From contig NC_081546.1 in NCBI RefSeq assembly GCF_901000735.1, forward strand, positions 18,599,220 to 18,663,219: DNA of 64,000 nucleotides, given 5' to 3'. Positions 47,571 to 58,909 of the stretch are shown piece after piece. The translations under genes were made by a program, and so were the position numbers. This DNA comes from Corylus avellana (Eukaryota > Streptophyta > Magnoliopsida > Fagales > Betulaceae). The notes under the pieces are model-generated. The model was not told the DNA's origin. It did not search any database and was given only the letters and a program-made list of their open reading frames with translations. The first letter of the stretch is position 1; every line of letters starts with the position of its first letter.

Positions 47571-48116
47571 TTTGAACAAAAGAACTCGCCATATTATCAT
47601 TGATAAAATCAGAAAGTAGAGAAAAACTCCAACAAACGATCAAGAAGATGGAGCTAATTGCTCCATCAAAATAATGTCTCTAATACAATTTGGAATGGAA
47701 TCCCTCCATATTCTATCATTGACATTTGTAGTTGCCATCTTCGCCAGCCGGTGTGCCGCCTCATTTGCTTCCCGATTAACAAAAACACACCTCCACCTTG
47801 AGACCAGTTGCAAAATACGACGTGTATCCTCCACTAAGTGTCCGAAGTGGCTCCATTTGCTCATTGTAGAATTGAGAGCTTCCACCACCTGTTTTGCGTC
47901 CCCCTCCAATATTAGATGCTGGAGGCCAAGGTCTCGACATAGGCTTACTGCATGAAATAAGGCAAGAGCTTCCCCTGTCGTTGGCTCAAGAGAGCCTAAC
48001 CGTGATTTGCTCATCGCAGCTACAACTCTTCCCCGTTCCTCCCGAATAACAACACCTATTCCTATCTTTTCACATGACTTGTCAAAAGCTACGTATGAAG
48101 GGAACGCTAGTTGTTT
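47571..48116 (-). pseudogene. 5'-truncated LINE: RNase H domain and 3' end
   Basis: Open on the minus strand from about 48116 to 47640: VAFDKSCEKIGIGVVIR, GEALALFHAVSLCRDLG, HLILEGDAKQVVEAL, CVFVNREANEAAHRLAKM. This is an RVT_3-type RNase H, the C-terminal domain of plant L1 polyproteins. The first Asp, the Glu and the second Asp are in place. The fourth acidic position is His, as is usual in this subfamily. A short 3' UTR follows (TTATCAATGATAATATGGCG) and an A-rich end near 47565. Reverse transcriptase and endonuclease are missing, so it is a 5'-truncated insertion. A domesticated RNase H gene is a weaker alternative. Confidence 0.75.
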
Positions 48117-48456
48117 TCTTGGTCATTGGTGTATGTTATTTTTAAATTAATAAAAAAGAATCAGACCCTTATTTCTCTCACTTGATTTTTTGAAAATAAT
48201 ACCCCCTAGAACAAGGGTACATTTAGCATTTTCCTAAGGATAAAAATCCTTGATAATTTTGACTACCTTAAATCAAATATAAAGAAAAATTAATTATCGT
48301 AAATTAAGGGATTTAGTTTGTATTTAATGTTTTACTCAAATCAAATATAAATGAAAGATGCGTCTTATATAACTTTAACGTATGGATGTAGGCCATAAAA
48401 CCACATTAATCTATGTATCTTTCCTTTATTTCTTTAAATTATTATGAGATGCTATA

Positions 48457-49020
48457 TGGTATCAGAGCAAGATATCATGAGTTTGAACCTAGACTGTACA
48501 ATTCACTCTATTTCAATTAAATATTTCACTTGTTAGGTTTGATATTAAAAAGAGTTTGACCACATACATGAGGGAGAGTTAAAGTATTTGATTAAATGAT
48601 TAAATCGTCATCTTCTTATCGGTTTAAGCTTTTAGGACAAGTGATGATTTAAGTTGGTATCAGAATCAAAAGTTTTGAGTTTGAATCTTATCTCAATCAT
48701 TCACCCCAATTTTAATTAAATATTTTACATATTGAGCATCACCTATTAAAAAGGAAGTTTGAGTCTATACTTGAGAGAAATGTTAAAGTATTTGATTAAA
48801 TTATTAAATTTACCTATTTCTATAAGTCAAAGTTTTGTGGTCAAACAGTGATTTAACTTGGTATCAAATCGAGAGGTCGTGAGTTCAAACTCTAATTTTA
48901 CAATTTATTCTAATTTAAATTAAATATTCCACTTGTTGGGTCTCATATAAGGAGAGAGTTAAAATATTTGATTAAATGATTAAATTTATCTATTCCTATC
49001 AGTTTTTAAGCTTTTGGCCA
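48457..49020 (+). repeat. Tandem array of TRIM-like (LTR + PBS) units
   Basis: Three units start with TGGTATCA words at 48457, 48655 and 48859 (spacing 198 and 204). Each has TGGTATCAGA, GAGTTTGAA, AATTAAATATTTCAC, TGTTRGGT...ATTAAAAAG, TTAAAGTATTTGATTAAATGA and GTGATTTAA. TGGTATCAGAGC is the initiator-Met PBS of retroelements, placed directly after a TGTT...TTTAA block that can be an LTR of about 130 bp. Alternating LTR, PBS and short internal region is a head-to-tail TRIM array. It has no coding capacity. Confidence 0.6.
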
Positions 49021-49117
49021 TCGCAAAAGCACTAATCAATGTTGCGTCCCTCACATTGCATAACCTAATTTTCTTGTGAGGGTAGTTAGGGAACTTGTAT
49101 TTTATAAAAAATTAATA

Positions 49118-49283
49118 TTTGAAAAATGTTACACTTTCAAAAAATTGTTCTCAAATGATGTGTCACAATCACATAAGATTTATTATTTTAGAAAATGTAT
49201 CACCATCTCAAGGGATGGTGACACATCACTTAGGTACCAACTTTTGAGGAGAAATTTTAGTAAGGGTAGCATTTCTCATAATA
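49118..49283. mobile_element. Small foldback MITE
   Basis: GAAAAATGTTACACTTTC at the left mirrors GAGAAATGCTACCCTTAC read from the right. CAAATGATGTGTCAC (about 49154) faces GTGACACATCACTTAG (about 49219). It is nested in Harbinger-like sequence related to 1863-2893 (shared GGAGTGTATTTAGATAGGG, AAGTAATTTG). Confidence 0.55.
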
Positions 49284-49590
49284 TTTTAATGATATATGCA
49301 AAGATAAGAGAAGATATTGTGGAGTGTATTTAGATAGGGAAACAAAAAGTAATTTGTTTCCTAAATTTAGGAAAAATCAAATAAGAGCTTCTGCTAATGC
49401 TTTAAACAGAATCGATGCTTAGAAAATAAAGTGTAAAAAAAAAAAAAACAAATGATATATGCATGATTGCCGCTTGAACAATAGCATATACCTCCTTTTA
49501 GCCTCTTATCTTCCCTAAATATAGGAAATATAGGAAAAATTTAATAAAAAAAATAACAAAAAGTCACATGCAACAAGTCACATCTCATTA

Positions 49591-50347
49591 GAGCATCTTC
49601 AGCAGCTTAGTTAAAAGACCAGTATTAGTTATATTTAGCTATTATTGCTATTTGTTTACCTCCAACAGAGTAGCTTGCCATTAGTGAGAATAGCTACATT
49701 GCTATAGTGAATAGCAATTTGAAGCTATTCACTGTAGCACACTAGATGAATAAAATATTGTTTATTTTTCTTTTGTTTATTATTTCTTTATTTCACATTT
49801 TTTCACCAAACATCTTTTATTTCTTCTGAACACCTCTTTACATCTACTACGTGTCTCTCTCAAACACAAAATTTATCTCTCTCGCCCACAAAATTTCTTG
49901 ACACAGTTGGATGAAAAAATTGAATGCAGAAAAAATTTATTTCATAGAAACACACGTATGGAAATAAATCAATTGCAGTTGGATGGAAAAATTTAATGCA
50001 AAAAAAATTTATTGCATAGAAACACATGGATGGAAACAAATCAATTGCATTTGGATGACAAAATTTATTTATGTTATTAATTTTAAGAATTAGTACATGC
50101 ATGTGAGATGAATGTTCCTCATATGTGTTTATTTTTGTTTTTATGAATGATTTCTATATATGTGTTTGTTTTCCCTTTAATTAAGTATTGGCAATAATAT
50201 AATAAAAAAAGAATAAGAAATAATATTTTAAAACAAGTAGAGCATGAAATAGAGAATCTATTGGAGTGTGTAGTGAAAAAACAATAGATAAAGTAAAGAA
50301 TTGTACTTTTTTATTTGGTAAAATACCTAATGCCGCTGGAGATACTC
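49591..50347. mobile_element. Tourist/Harbinger-like element
   Basis: The left end GAGCATCTTCAGCAGC mirrors GAGTATCTCCAGCGGC read from the right. Flanks are TTA (49588-49590) and TTT (50348-50350), a TTA site with one change. Inside is a repeated HPTAIDLFP-like reading (minus 49860-50102), a low-complexity duplication of ATTGCAGTTGGATGGAAAAA, not a gene. Confidence 0.55.
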
Positions 50348-50853
50348 TTTAGGAACGTTATAGTGCTTTAGCTTTCCCTATAGCTCATCTTTCAAATATT
50401 TTAACACAATATTTCTCTCTCCCCTCTCATCTCTCTTCTTTTTGCTTTTTATGGGAGATTTTGTGAGAATTTTGTAAAAAATAATGAGGGTAGATAGGAA
50501 GCTTGTATTTTTTATAAAGACATAATATTTTAATGATATAAGAAAAAGAAAGAAAGTTATTATGGAGTGTATTTAGATAAAAAAGTAAGTAATTTTAATA
50601 CCCAAATTTAGAAAAAATTAAAAAGAAGTTGCTAGTGTTCTTAGAACGAGAATGATAAGTCTTAAAATAATAATAATAATGTGTTAAAAATAGAAAAATA
50701 ATTCAAATTTAACTTGGAACGAAAGTCTTAAAAAAAAAAACAAAAAAAAAAAATCTTTGTTTGACAAGTAGTGCATGCTATTTGTTGACGTGTGAAACTA
50801 TATAAGTAAAAAAGAGACGAGTAATGCTACACACACTCCTAATTTCTCATACT

Positions 50854-51486
50854 CAGAGATGAAGCTGGGGTGGTAGGTATAGGCCAAAGCCCCCCAACTC
50901 GTTAAAAAAAAAAATTTATAGGGTAAAATATAATTTTCAGCCAATTGGCCTTATTCATAAAATTTTTTGGCCCCTACCCAAGAAGGCCAAGCTGAGGGCT
51001 AGCTATTTTGGGAGTAGCAGTGTGGAGGAAGTTGTGAACGAAGGGTTTTGGGGGCTTGAATGAGGAGAAATGGTGAGAGGTTTTGGAGCGAGAGAGGAAA
51101 TGAGGGCATAATAGGGAGGTAGATGAAGAAGAGTATGAGACTTACAACAAGTCCATGGCCTGGTCTGAGAAACGAGAGTGAATGGCCCAGTGGGAGTGGA
51201 AGTGAGATGGGTTTAGGTGAGTGAGTTCGAAAAATGGAGATGAAGGGTCAAGCGTTTAACTCAAGCAAATTGGGCGTGTAACTCAAAGTAGGTGTTTGTC
51301 AAAATATATTTTAATATTTTGTGTTTCCAATAGGTAGCTCAATTGGCTAGGGATAACGCCTCATGAAGCAGAGGACACTAGTTTGAATCTCCTTCCCCTT
51401 TTCCTTATGCGAACATGTAAAAAAAAAAAAAAATATTAATATTTTGCTTTGGCCCCTTCCCATTATATGTTCGGGCTCCGTCCCTG
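50854..51486. mobile_element. Non-autonomous hAT element inserted in a MITE
   Basis: The ends are CAGAGATGAAGC and the inverse of CAGGGACGGAGCC. It is flanked by an exact 8-bp duplication CTCATACT (50846-50853, 51487-51494). The 633-bp interior has no transposase and itself holds a SINE. Confidence 0.82.
51322..51435 (+). mobile_element. SINE inserted in the hAT element
   Basis: It has an A box TAGCTCAATTGG, a B box AGTTTGAATCTCC, the tail GAACATGT and poly-A. It is flanked by an exact 11-bp duplication TTAATATTTTG (51311-51321, 51436-51446). Confidence 0.85.
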
Positions 51487-51639
51487 CTCATACTTAATTC
51501 TCTACATTCATAGATGGCTTTTAAAACCAGAACTGGATTAAAATTTTAAAATTTTTTTTCGCAAAATGATGATTTTAAAAGCCATTTATGAGTGTAGAAA
51601 AATTTAGGTGAAAAATGTGAGTGTATATAGCATTACTAA

Positions 51640-52343
51640 AAAAAAAAAATGTTGAAAAAAAAAAGAAGGTGTGTAATCCGCAGCTTGAAGTTAGCTTGTA
51701 AATGTCCAACACTCAAAGGCGGGGAATAAAACAAACAAGCGACATTTAAGAAATGAATGATGTTTTCAAACACATGTTCACTTTTGGACAGGTTACAAAC
51801 ACCACCATTCAAACAACCACAATTTCATGGTTTGGTTCAACAAATACGAGGGCCAAAAAAACTCTAAGCAACTTGGAAGGGTGCCATGATGGGAAAGAAA
51901 TTTTTTTTATTTTTTTATTTTTTATTTTTAAGTCCAAGCAGCCCCTCAAAGTTAAATTATTACCTAATTAATAGTGTATTCCTAAACTTTCAATTGGAAC
52001 AATATTTCTCCTGAACTAAAAAAAAAAAAAAAATTAACATTGACGCCCCAAGGTCAGCAAAAAGACGAAAATTACTTTAGTAGACAAATATACTCCAATA
52101 AATTTCAAAAGGAAAAAAAATATTTTTCCTTTAAGAAAAAAGAAAAAATTTTAAATTTCTACACTTTTTTTTTTTTTTTTTTTTTTTTTAAATTCAGTTT
52201 TAGTTTGTTTTTTATAATTATTTTTTTATTTTATTAAAAGCATTTTCATTATCGTGGAAATACTGACAATTTTTAATAATTTTGGGAGAACATTATCAAG
52301 CAGGATTAAAAGAGGAACAAAAAATAGAGGTTGTTTTTGTAGT
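51640..52343. other. Low-complexity intergenic DNA
   Basis: Several A and T runs (notably 52166-52190). 51970-52280 may be another AT-rich foldback. No gene was found. Confidence 0.35.
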
Positions 52344-53472
52344 TGTCACTATTGTGCGTTTTAAAGTTACTCGCAAGTGCATGAGTTGTTTGCAACATAA
52401 ATTTTGCAAGTGCGAGGTCGAATCCATAGGAAATTGTGTAGTGAAAATAAATTTCTATCTAAACTAATCCTATTTTAACCTAGTTCCAAATACGTTTCAG
52501 AATTCACCTCACTAAATTAAAACAATACACTCTCATGTTTTGTTCATGCATCCGAATAACGATAAACCCTATGCATGTTCTATGTTTTATAAAATGATCT
52601 ATTGAAACATTCAATGAATCCATCCATTGTACAAATCACAACGAATACCCAATTTAAATCAAATCATCCAACGTATTTGTTTAATTTACGAATCGCGATG
52701 GATTTCCAATTTAAATTGAATGATTCGATGTATCCGTTGGATGAAATAATTTAATATCCAATATTTACACAAGTAATAAGCAAAACAATCAATCACAAGA
52801 ATTTAATCAAATAATTGAATTGAAATAGAACAGCAACTGAATTAAATAACAAAATTGTATGAACATTACATGAAAGTGTGAATGTCAATAAATGTTGAGG
52901 CTTCATCTTCAACCTTAGTTGAAGGTTTTAGCCTCTCATGATTACAAACATCATATAATTGATAAATGAATTCATATAAACTAAAAATTTACAAAGGAAA
53001 TTGAGTTCAGAGCTCAAAAAGTCAGAAAAATGTCAAAAATATATTGAACGGCGGCGCCCCTTGGTGCGTTTACCAAGAAAAGAATGATATATATACTAAA
53101 CAATTAGGGCTTCGGTGCTTCCAAGTCAGCTTGAGTGCGCTCGATCGCACATTAGGTGGGCTCGAGCGTACTCGGCCATGCTTCGGTCTTCTGTGGCGTA
53201 GCGCTTGGGCGTTGCGTTCTTGGGCTTAGGCGAGGGTGCACTCGAGCACGTCCCTTCTGATCGAGCGTGTATTGACAGGCGCTAGATCCCACTTCCCAAA
53301 AATGCATTTTTTCTAATTTTTTTGCATCTTTCACAATAATATTGCAGTTTTTTCTTAGCAACCTGTAAGACACTAAAATATCAAAACTAACACAAACATC
53401 AAAAAATAATAAGCTAAAGGCTTAGCAAATGTAAATTAAGAGGCCCAAATATGCAATATTTGGCACTCATCA
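52344..53472 (-). mobile_element. Probable LTR (or LTR-like) retroelement fragment
   Basis: On the minus strand it begins TGATGAGTGCCAAATATTGC, a start I associate with plant LTR elements. It contains a GC-rich patch (53040-53290) with CTCGAGTGCAC/GAGCGCACTCAAG words and ends near ACTTGCGAGTAACTTTAAAA...CAATAGTGACA. No PBS, coding region or target duplication was confirmed. Confidence 0.4.
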
Positions 53473-53580
53473 GTCACTCTTAAGTCTTATGAAGAGTTGG
53501 CTTTGCAATTGCATGTCAGCCTTCTTTCAAATAATTGCATGTCGGCACTCAAAGGGGAAAAGTTCTACATGTGATCACTA

Positions 53581-53697
53581 TTTTTTTTTTTTTTTTTTTG
53601 ACATGTCTACACAAGAGAAGGGGGAAGGGGGATTTGAATTAGTGATCTTCGCTTCATGAGACGTGGCCCACAGCCGGTTGAGCTACCCCTTGGAGAC
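53581..53697 (-). mobile_element. SINE with 14-bp target duplication
   Basis: The minus strand has GTCTCCAAGGGGTAGCTCAA and the A box TAGCTCAACCGG. The B-box region is AATTCAAATC, and the tail is AGACATGTC plus poly-A. Flanks are ACATGTGATCACTA (53567-53580) and ACGTGTGATCACCA (53698-53711), two mismatches. Confidence 0.8.
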
Positions 53698-53711
53698 ACG
53701 TGTGATCACCA

Positions 53712-54060
53712 TTAAATTTTGATCAAATAGTAATTTTAAAAGTCATTTTATTTTTTGAGTAACATAAGAGTGACACAAACGAGACTTCTGAAATTATTCG
53801 AGGGTGATTTTAAGAGTCACTCTATGAATGATATGGCTTTTAAAATTACTATTTGATTAAAATTAATGATCAATCACAAACTCAATGGTAATTTTAATAG
53901 TCACATCATTTTTTAGAGTGACACAAGATGGACACATGAGTGACTTTTAGAATTACTCTAATTTTAAGAGTCACCTCATTTTTGGAGTGACATAAGAGAG
54001 ACGTATAGCATTACTCGACAAACCTCAAATGCGAGCTGCTTCTCTCTAATTTCACAATTC
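53712..54060. other. AT-rich repeat of the 'ATTTTAAAAGTCA' type
   Basis: Several partly repeated words (GTAATTTTAAAAGTCA, AGAGTGACACAAGA) occur. The stretch ends near TAGCATTACTC at 54010-54018, an end seen in the GAGTAATGCTA MITE family. Probably a decayed, internally duplicated MITE. Confidence 0.4.
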
Positions 54061-54186
54061 TCGCATTTCCTTTCAGTTTTATTCAAGTACAACATGTAAT
54101 AAAAAAAAAAAAAAATTCAAAAGATGGATACAATATGAACACTTTTTTAATGGAACGACTCGGATAAAGTTGTTGTTGTTGTTTTT

Positions 54187-55130
54187 TTGTTTTTTTTTTT
54201 CCCAATTCAAATAAGGGGAAGCGGGTTACAGTAAAACAAACAACCACAAAGGGGTCGGCACTACAACAACAAAGCGCAAATGGAACATGGAGTACAAAAA
54301 CAGATACAACACCAGACAATAGGCAATGGTTTCATTCATAATCCTAGAGGAACCATAAAAGCATAGGACATTTTCAAAGGCCACGCAAGGCGGTGACAAA
54401 TGGCAAAAGAACTCGGTGAAGAGTACCATGCGGTAAAGGCAACAACCACCATTAAGAGATACAAGGAAGGTACTATAGATAACTAGGTTAGAGCCGTTGA
54501 AGGACGACCACTGGCAACAAAAATCTGCTCCACAAGATCAAACCATTTAATGGCAGGGAGATAATAACCCACAGAAAACAAGAAATAGATGAAAATACAA
54601 GGAAAAATATAGAAAATACAGAAAAGCTTCAAAGAAACTACAAAAAAAAAAAAAAACAACAACAACACAAAACAGTAGCATGGGCGGAGGAGAGGCGGTT
54701 GGAGGTGTTCGGTGGGCGCGTGAGATACATGCCTTGGCGAGTGAACACCACTCGCCGGCGCATGGACAATGGAACAGGGAGAGACTGGCGGCTTCGAGAA
54801 GCTAGGGTGTCTGAGAAGACAGTGAGTGGGCGTGTAGGAGGCCGAGAGTGACAGAGATCTAACTTGAAAAAAATAGATCTAAGAACCAAGCCCATCCCGA
54901 CGAGCGATGTGGTGGAGGCATTGAACGGCAATGTGGAGAAGGTGGCCAGCCATGGGAATGAAGGAGTTGGAGTTGCCGTGTGTGGGGGAAAATGAAAAAG
55001 AAGGAGAACGGCCACAAAAAGTCTAGAATAAAACGGGAAAATAAGAGGGAAAGAGGGAGGGAAAACCTTCCCTCCTCCCCCGGAAAAGTGGCACATGGCA
55101 GTGGCAAGACCTCACCGCGGAGGTGGAAAA
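54187..55130 (-). mobile_element. Non-coding retroelement-like block, second copy
   Basis: On the minus strand it opens with a GGGGGAGGAGGGAAGG-type self-complementary 5' end. It has a GC-rich middle with TAGATCT and ends CTTATTTGAATTGGGAAAAA plus an A-rich tail. Same plan as 26805-27660. The frames at 54638-55134 are GC-rich shadows without domains. Confidence 0.4.
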
Positions 55131-55296
55131 ACAACCTTTGAAGTTGTTAGGTTGCTTCCCATGCCGTGCATTGTGAAATACCCCGCCTTAAGTTTAAGAC
55201 TAATTATTTAAATTCTGAAAAGAAAAACATAGAATGTCAAATATAGATGTTTTATTTTTGGGATTTAGAGCAAAATCCCCAATACGCCTTCAACCC

Positions 55297-55396
55297 NNNN
55301 NNNNNNNNNNNNNNNNNNNNNNNNNNNNNNNNNNNNNNNNNNNNNNNNNNNNNNNNNNNNNNNNNNNNNNNNNNNNNNNNNNNNNNNNNNNNNNNN
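55297..55396. other. Assembly gap of 100 N
   Basis: Exactly 100 N, the usual placeholder for a gap of unknown size. Open frames crossing it are meaningless. Confidence 1.
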
Positions 55397-56433
55397 TTGT
55401 TTTTTTTTTTTTTCTTTTTCTTTTTTTGGAATATTGTTAGAACTCTTACCATTTCTTTCCATTTTAATTCGGATAAAGAGGGCTTAAGAGACAATTTATT
55501 ATTTTTTTTTTTAAAGAAAAAGAGTAATGTTTGTCTTTATTCCACATTTTTACGAATATTTTTGGTGAGTTGACATGCATCATCAAGAATGATTTGTTTC
55601 AAAAAACATTTAATGAATGATTTTTATTGGTTATTTAGTAAATTGTTATTCTTGTATGAGTAAATATTTATCATTATTATTATTTATGATTTTTTATTCA
55701 AAAGTTAGTATTTATTGTCATATTATATTATCAAATTATATAAAAAATATATATATCTAACAATATATTAATTTTTTCTTTTTCCGATATCATTTAAGCT
55801 TAAAGTACCTAAGCCCTAAATTCAAATCATTCTCCCCATCTTGCTTGGACATATCACCAAAAAAAAAAAAAAAAAAAGTACCTAAGCCTTAGCGTCAATT
55901 ATGTTTCTTTAACTTTTTGGATAAAGTTTTCTTCCAAACTGAGTTGGAGAAATTTTTTTCAACCTAATATATAAAAGTGACATGTGTCCTTTAATATGTG
56001 AGATTTTCATGTTTTTTTTTTTAATAACAGGGACAAAATTGTAATAAATTTTATTAAAAAATTATGTGCATTTCACATATTATTAAAAAAAAATGGACAC
56101 ATATCACTTTTATAGACTAGATTGAAAAAAATTCTTTCAACCTAATTTAGAAGAAAACTTTGTCCTAACTTTTTAGGTGTTATTTGTCTTTTTGACTATA
56201 AATAATGTTAAAAGTCATTCTTATATTATTTTTTTATTCTTTCAAAATTAATAAGCCTTTTAAAATTATTATTCAATCAGAATTTAATAATAACGTTAAA
56301 AAGATACAAAAAAATATAGATCTTTCTTTTAGCGTTACTCTTTATTCACACAAATTTTCTGCAAATACATTAAAAAAAAATGACGTGTTATTTAAGATAT
56401 TTAAAATGCTTTTGTTTTTTAGTCACATTCATA

Positions 56434-56616
56434 GAGTAATGATGGAAAGCACGCCTGGCGTGCATCTGTTGATGCACGCCAGGCGCAAAATTTTTTTTTT
56501 TTATTATTTTATTATTATTTTATTATTATTTAAAAAAAAAAAAAAAAAAAAAAAAATTTTTTTGCACTGGCGTGCGTGGGCGTGCCACGCACGCCGCGTG
56601 CTTTGCATCATTACTC
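56434..56616. mobile_element. Mutator-like MITE present only in the inverted copy
   Basis: The ends are GAGTAATGATGGAAAGCACGC and the inverse of GAGTAATGATGCAAAGCACGC. Inside are GCCTGGCGTGCATC and GATGCACGCCAGGC, a hairpin, around an A/T run. Flanks CACATTCATA (56424-56433) and CACATGATA (56617-56625) fit an imperfect 9-bp duplication. The other copy reads CACATCATA uninterrupted (complement near 20140). Confidence 0.8.
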
Positions 56617-57164
56617 CACATGATATTGACAACCATCACACATTCATTTTTTGCCCCTCTTTTTTTTTTTTTTTTTTTACACATTTATCGACATGTAATT
56701 TCACATATTCAACAACAAAAGATCTAAAATCTTTCTCAATGGCTCCACCATGTATAGTGGGTTTATCTATTTGAAATTTGAACCTCTCTCACAACGTACA
56801 TGTCTAGAAGGTTCGGAGCGCTCAAATCTGATTGAGTTGACATTGATCAAACTTGGAAGGCAAGAAATCTTTTTGGTGGCTCAATCTTTAAGATATGCGA
56901 AATGTTATAAATGCCTCCAATATTTGGATCACCGCAAAGATGGACTTGGGTTGTTTTGTTTTCATTAGTTTTGATATTCTTTTAAATTGGTACGGAAAAA
57001 ATAACCTTTCATCCACTTAAAATTATATAAAGTGTCTAAATATTTATTGTACACATTAAAGTTTGAAAGTCATTAATAACGGTTGATATAACTAAAGTTA
57101 ACTTCTTCTTTTTTTTCTCTTGGTTAAACGTTGACCGACAATTTTTTAAGAAAAGTTAAAACTA

Positions 57165-57385
57165 ACGTTAAATAACCAAGACCTAACGTCTACTTAGGAA
57201 AAAAAAAAGAAAAAAAGTTAGAACTAAAGTTTAACCGGAAGACCTACGTCTTCTTAGAAAAAACAAAAAAACAAAAAACAAAAAGACCTAACGTCTACTT
57301 AGAAAATAAAAAAAAATAAAAAAAAGGTTAGAATTAAAGTTTAACTAGAAGACCTAACATCCTCTTAGAAAGACAGAGACAAAAA
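57165..57385. repeat. Minisatellite-like tandem repeat, inverted counterpart
   Basis: Units carry AAGACCTAACGTCTACTTAG plus an A-rich run and GTTAGAACTAAAGTTTAAC. Mirror of 19399-19620. Confidence 0.65.
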
Positions 57386-57399
57386 TTGATATGTTTTTG

Positions 57400-57694
57400 T
57401 GCCGGAGACCAAGTATGAAGTATGTGTAGTAAAGAGATTTGAAAAAGGCTCCTGCTTGTTCTTTCTTCTTTCTTTGTTTCTCCATTCTCTGTTTGAAGCC
57501 TTAATTTCCTTGGTTTTGTTTTCTGCAGATTTTGCTGCAGTAGATTTTGTTGCTAAGTTTGGTGTTCTGTAGCTCGTTTGGGGTTGCTTGTTTTATGCCT
57601 CTGAGGTTTTGTTTTAGCCTCTTGATAGGCTTGTAATGCGAGTTTTTGTACTCTTTTGGGTTTTGGTTTATAAATTAAAGCTTCTTATTCATAG

Positions 57695-57728
<34 letters not shown>

Positions 57729-57730
57729 AT
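57400..57730 (+). mobile_element. LINE-like 3' tail, inverted counterpart
   Basis: TGCGAGTTTTTGTACTCTTT, TTATAAATTAAAGCTTCTT and an (AAT)n/poly-A tail. Mirror of 19060-19380. Confidence 0.5.
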
Positions 57731-57876
57731 TAAAAAAAAAAAAAAAAAAGGTGACATTTTTTTTTTCTTCTTAATATGTTCTATGCCAAAATGAGCAGGT
57801 TGGCGATTGGGTAAGAGTTAAAGCTTTAGTACCCTCTCCAAAATATGGGTGGGAAGATGTCACAATGACCAGTATA

Positions 57877-58865
57877 TAGGGGTGTAAACGAGCCGAGCTT
57901 GGGCGAGCTTCCCTTGTTCAAGCTTGGTTCGTTTAAATTTTACTCGAACTCGAGCTCGAGTCGAGCTCAATGGCGAGCCAAAAAAATCGAGCTCGAGCTA
58001 ATAATAAGTCGAGCCGAGCCAGCTCGCGAGCTGGCTCTTATATTTAATATTTTTTTTTAAATTTTTTTTTTTAACTTTAAGTACTCTTAAACGACTTAAG
58101 AAGTTAGTTTGCATATGAGTATTTGCTTAGCCTAGCTAGTCGAGTATGGAGCCTGAGTCAATATAGCAAGGCATTTGGTTTCAAAGAGAGAGGATATGCA
58201 TCATTTTATAGATAAGCAAACTTAGAGATTGATGTTTTCTTAACAATGTGGGACAAGTTAACAAGTTGCATTCAGACTGCATTGGGACAACGCCCCCTAC
58301 AAAAAAATATTTTTTTAACGTCTCTCTCTCAATCCCCCTCACCAGTCACAACGGATCTTCCACCTGAACTCTCATTTCCCACTCTCTCACTCTCATTCAC
58401 CAGACATGTAGTGATAGTGTTTGGGTCTGTTTGATTCATCAAGAGTTTATGCCTTTCGCAATCTCCCTCAATAGTTTCTGCTTGATTCTTCATCCTTTCA
58501 TTTGGATCTGCTATAATTGAATCGAAATCTTTTTAATGATTGCTCTTTCTCTCTTTCATCACGAAGGGTTTAGAATTTTTCATTTCCCACTCTCTCACTC
58601 TCATTCACCAGACATGTAGTGATAGTGTTTGGGTCTGTTTGATTCATCAATAGTTTATGCCTTTCGCAATCTCCCTCAATAGTTTCTGCTTGATTCTTCA
58701 TCCTTTCATTTGGATCTGCTCTAATTGAATCGAAATCTTTTTAATGATTGCTCTTTCTCTCTTTCATCACGAAGGGTTTAGAATTTTTCATTCTCTAACG
58801 CTTAAATATAAATGCAATTTTAAGGTTTTAATAATTATGAGATTTATAATTAATTATCTATTACT

Positions 58866-58909
<44 letters not shown>

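Larger units (their letters stand above)
50820..51637. mobile_element. Outer MITE of a three-layer nest
   Basis: AGTAATGCTACACACACTC at the left faces the inverse of AGTAATGCTATATACACTC at the right, with a second inverted pair near CTCTACATTCATAGATGGC and GCCATTTATGAGTGTAG. It is split by the hAT element at 50854-51486. Confidence 0.75.

Noticed and set aside
48457..49020. CRISPR-like regular repeats
   Set aside because: The units are about 200 bp, diverged and plant retroelement-like; there are no short repeats with unique spacers.
54638..55134. 152- and 91-residue minus frames with hydrophobic stretches
   Set aside because: They come from the CT-rich leader of a retroelement-like block, without any conserved motif.
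55234..55573. Frames crossing the 100-N gap
   Set aside because: They are made of unknown residues and have no meaning.
56205..56774. 189-residue plus frame in the inverted copy
   Set aside because: It runs through a MITE and an A/T run absent from the other copy; not a gene.
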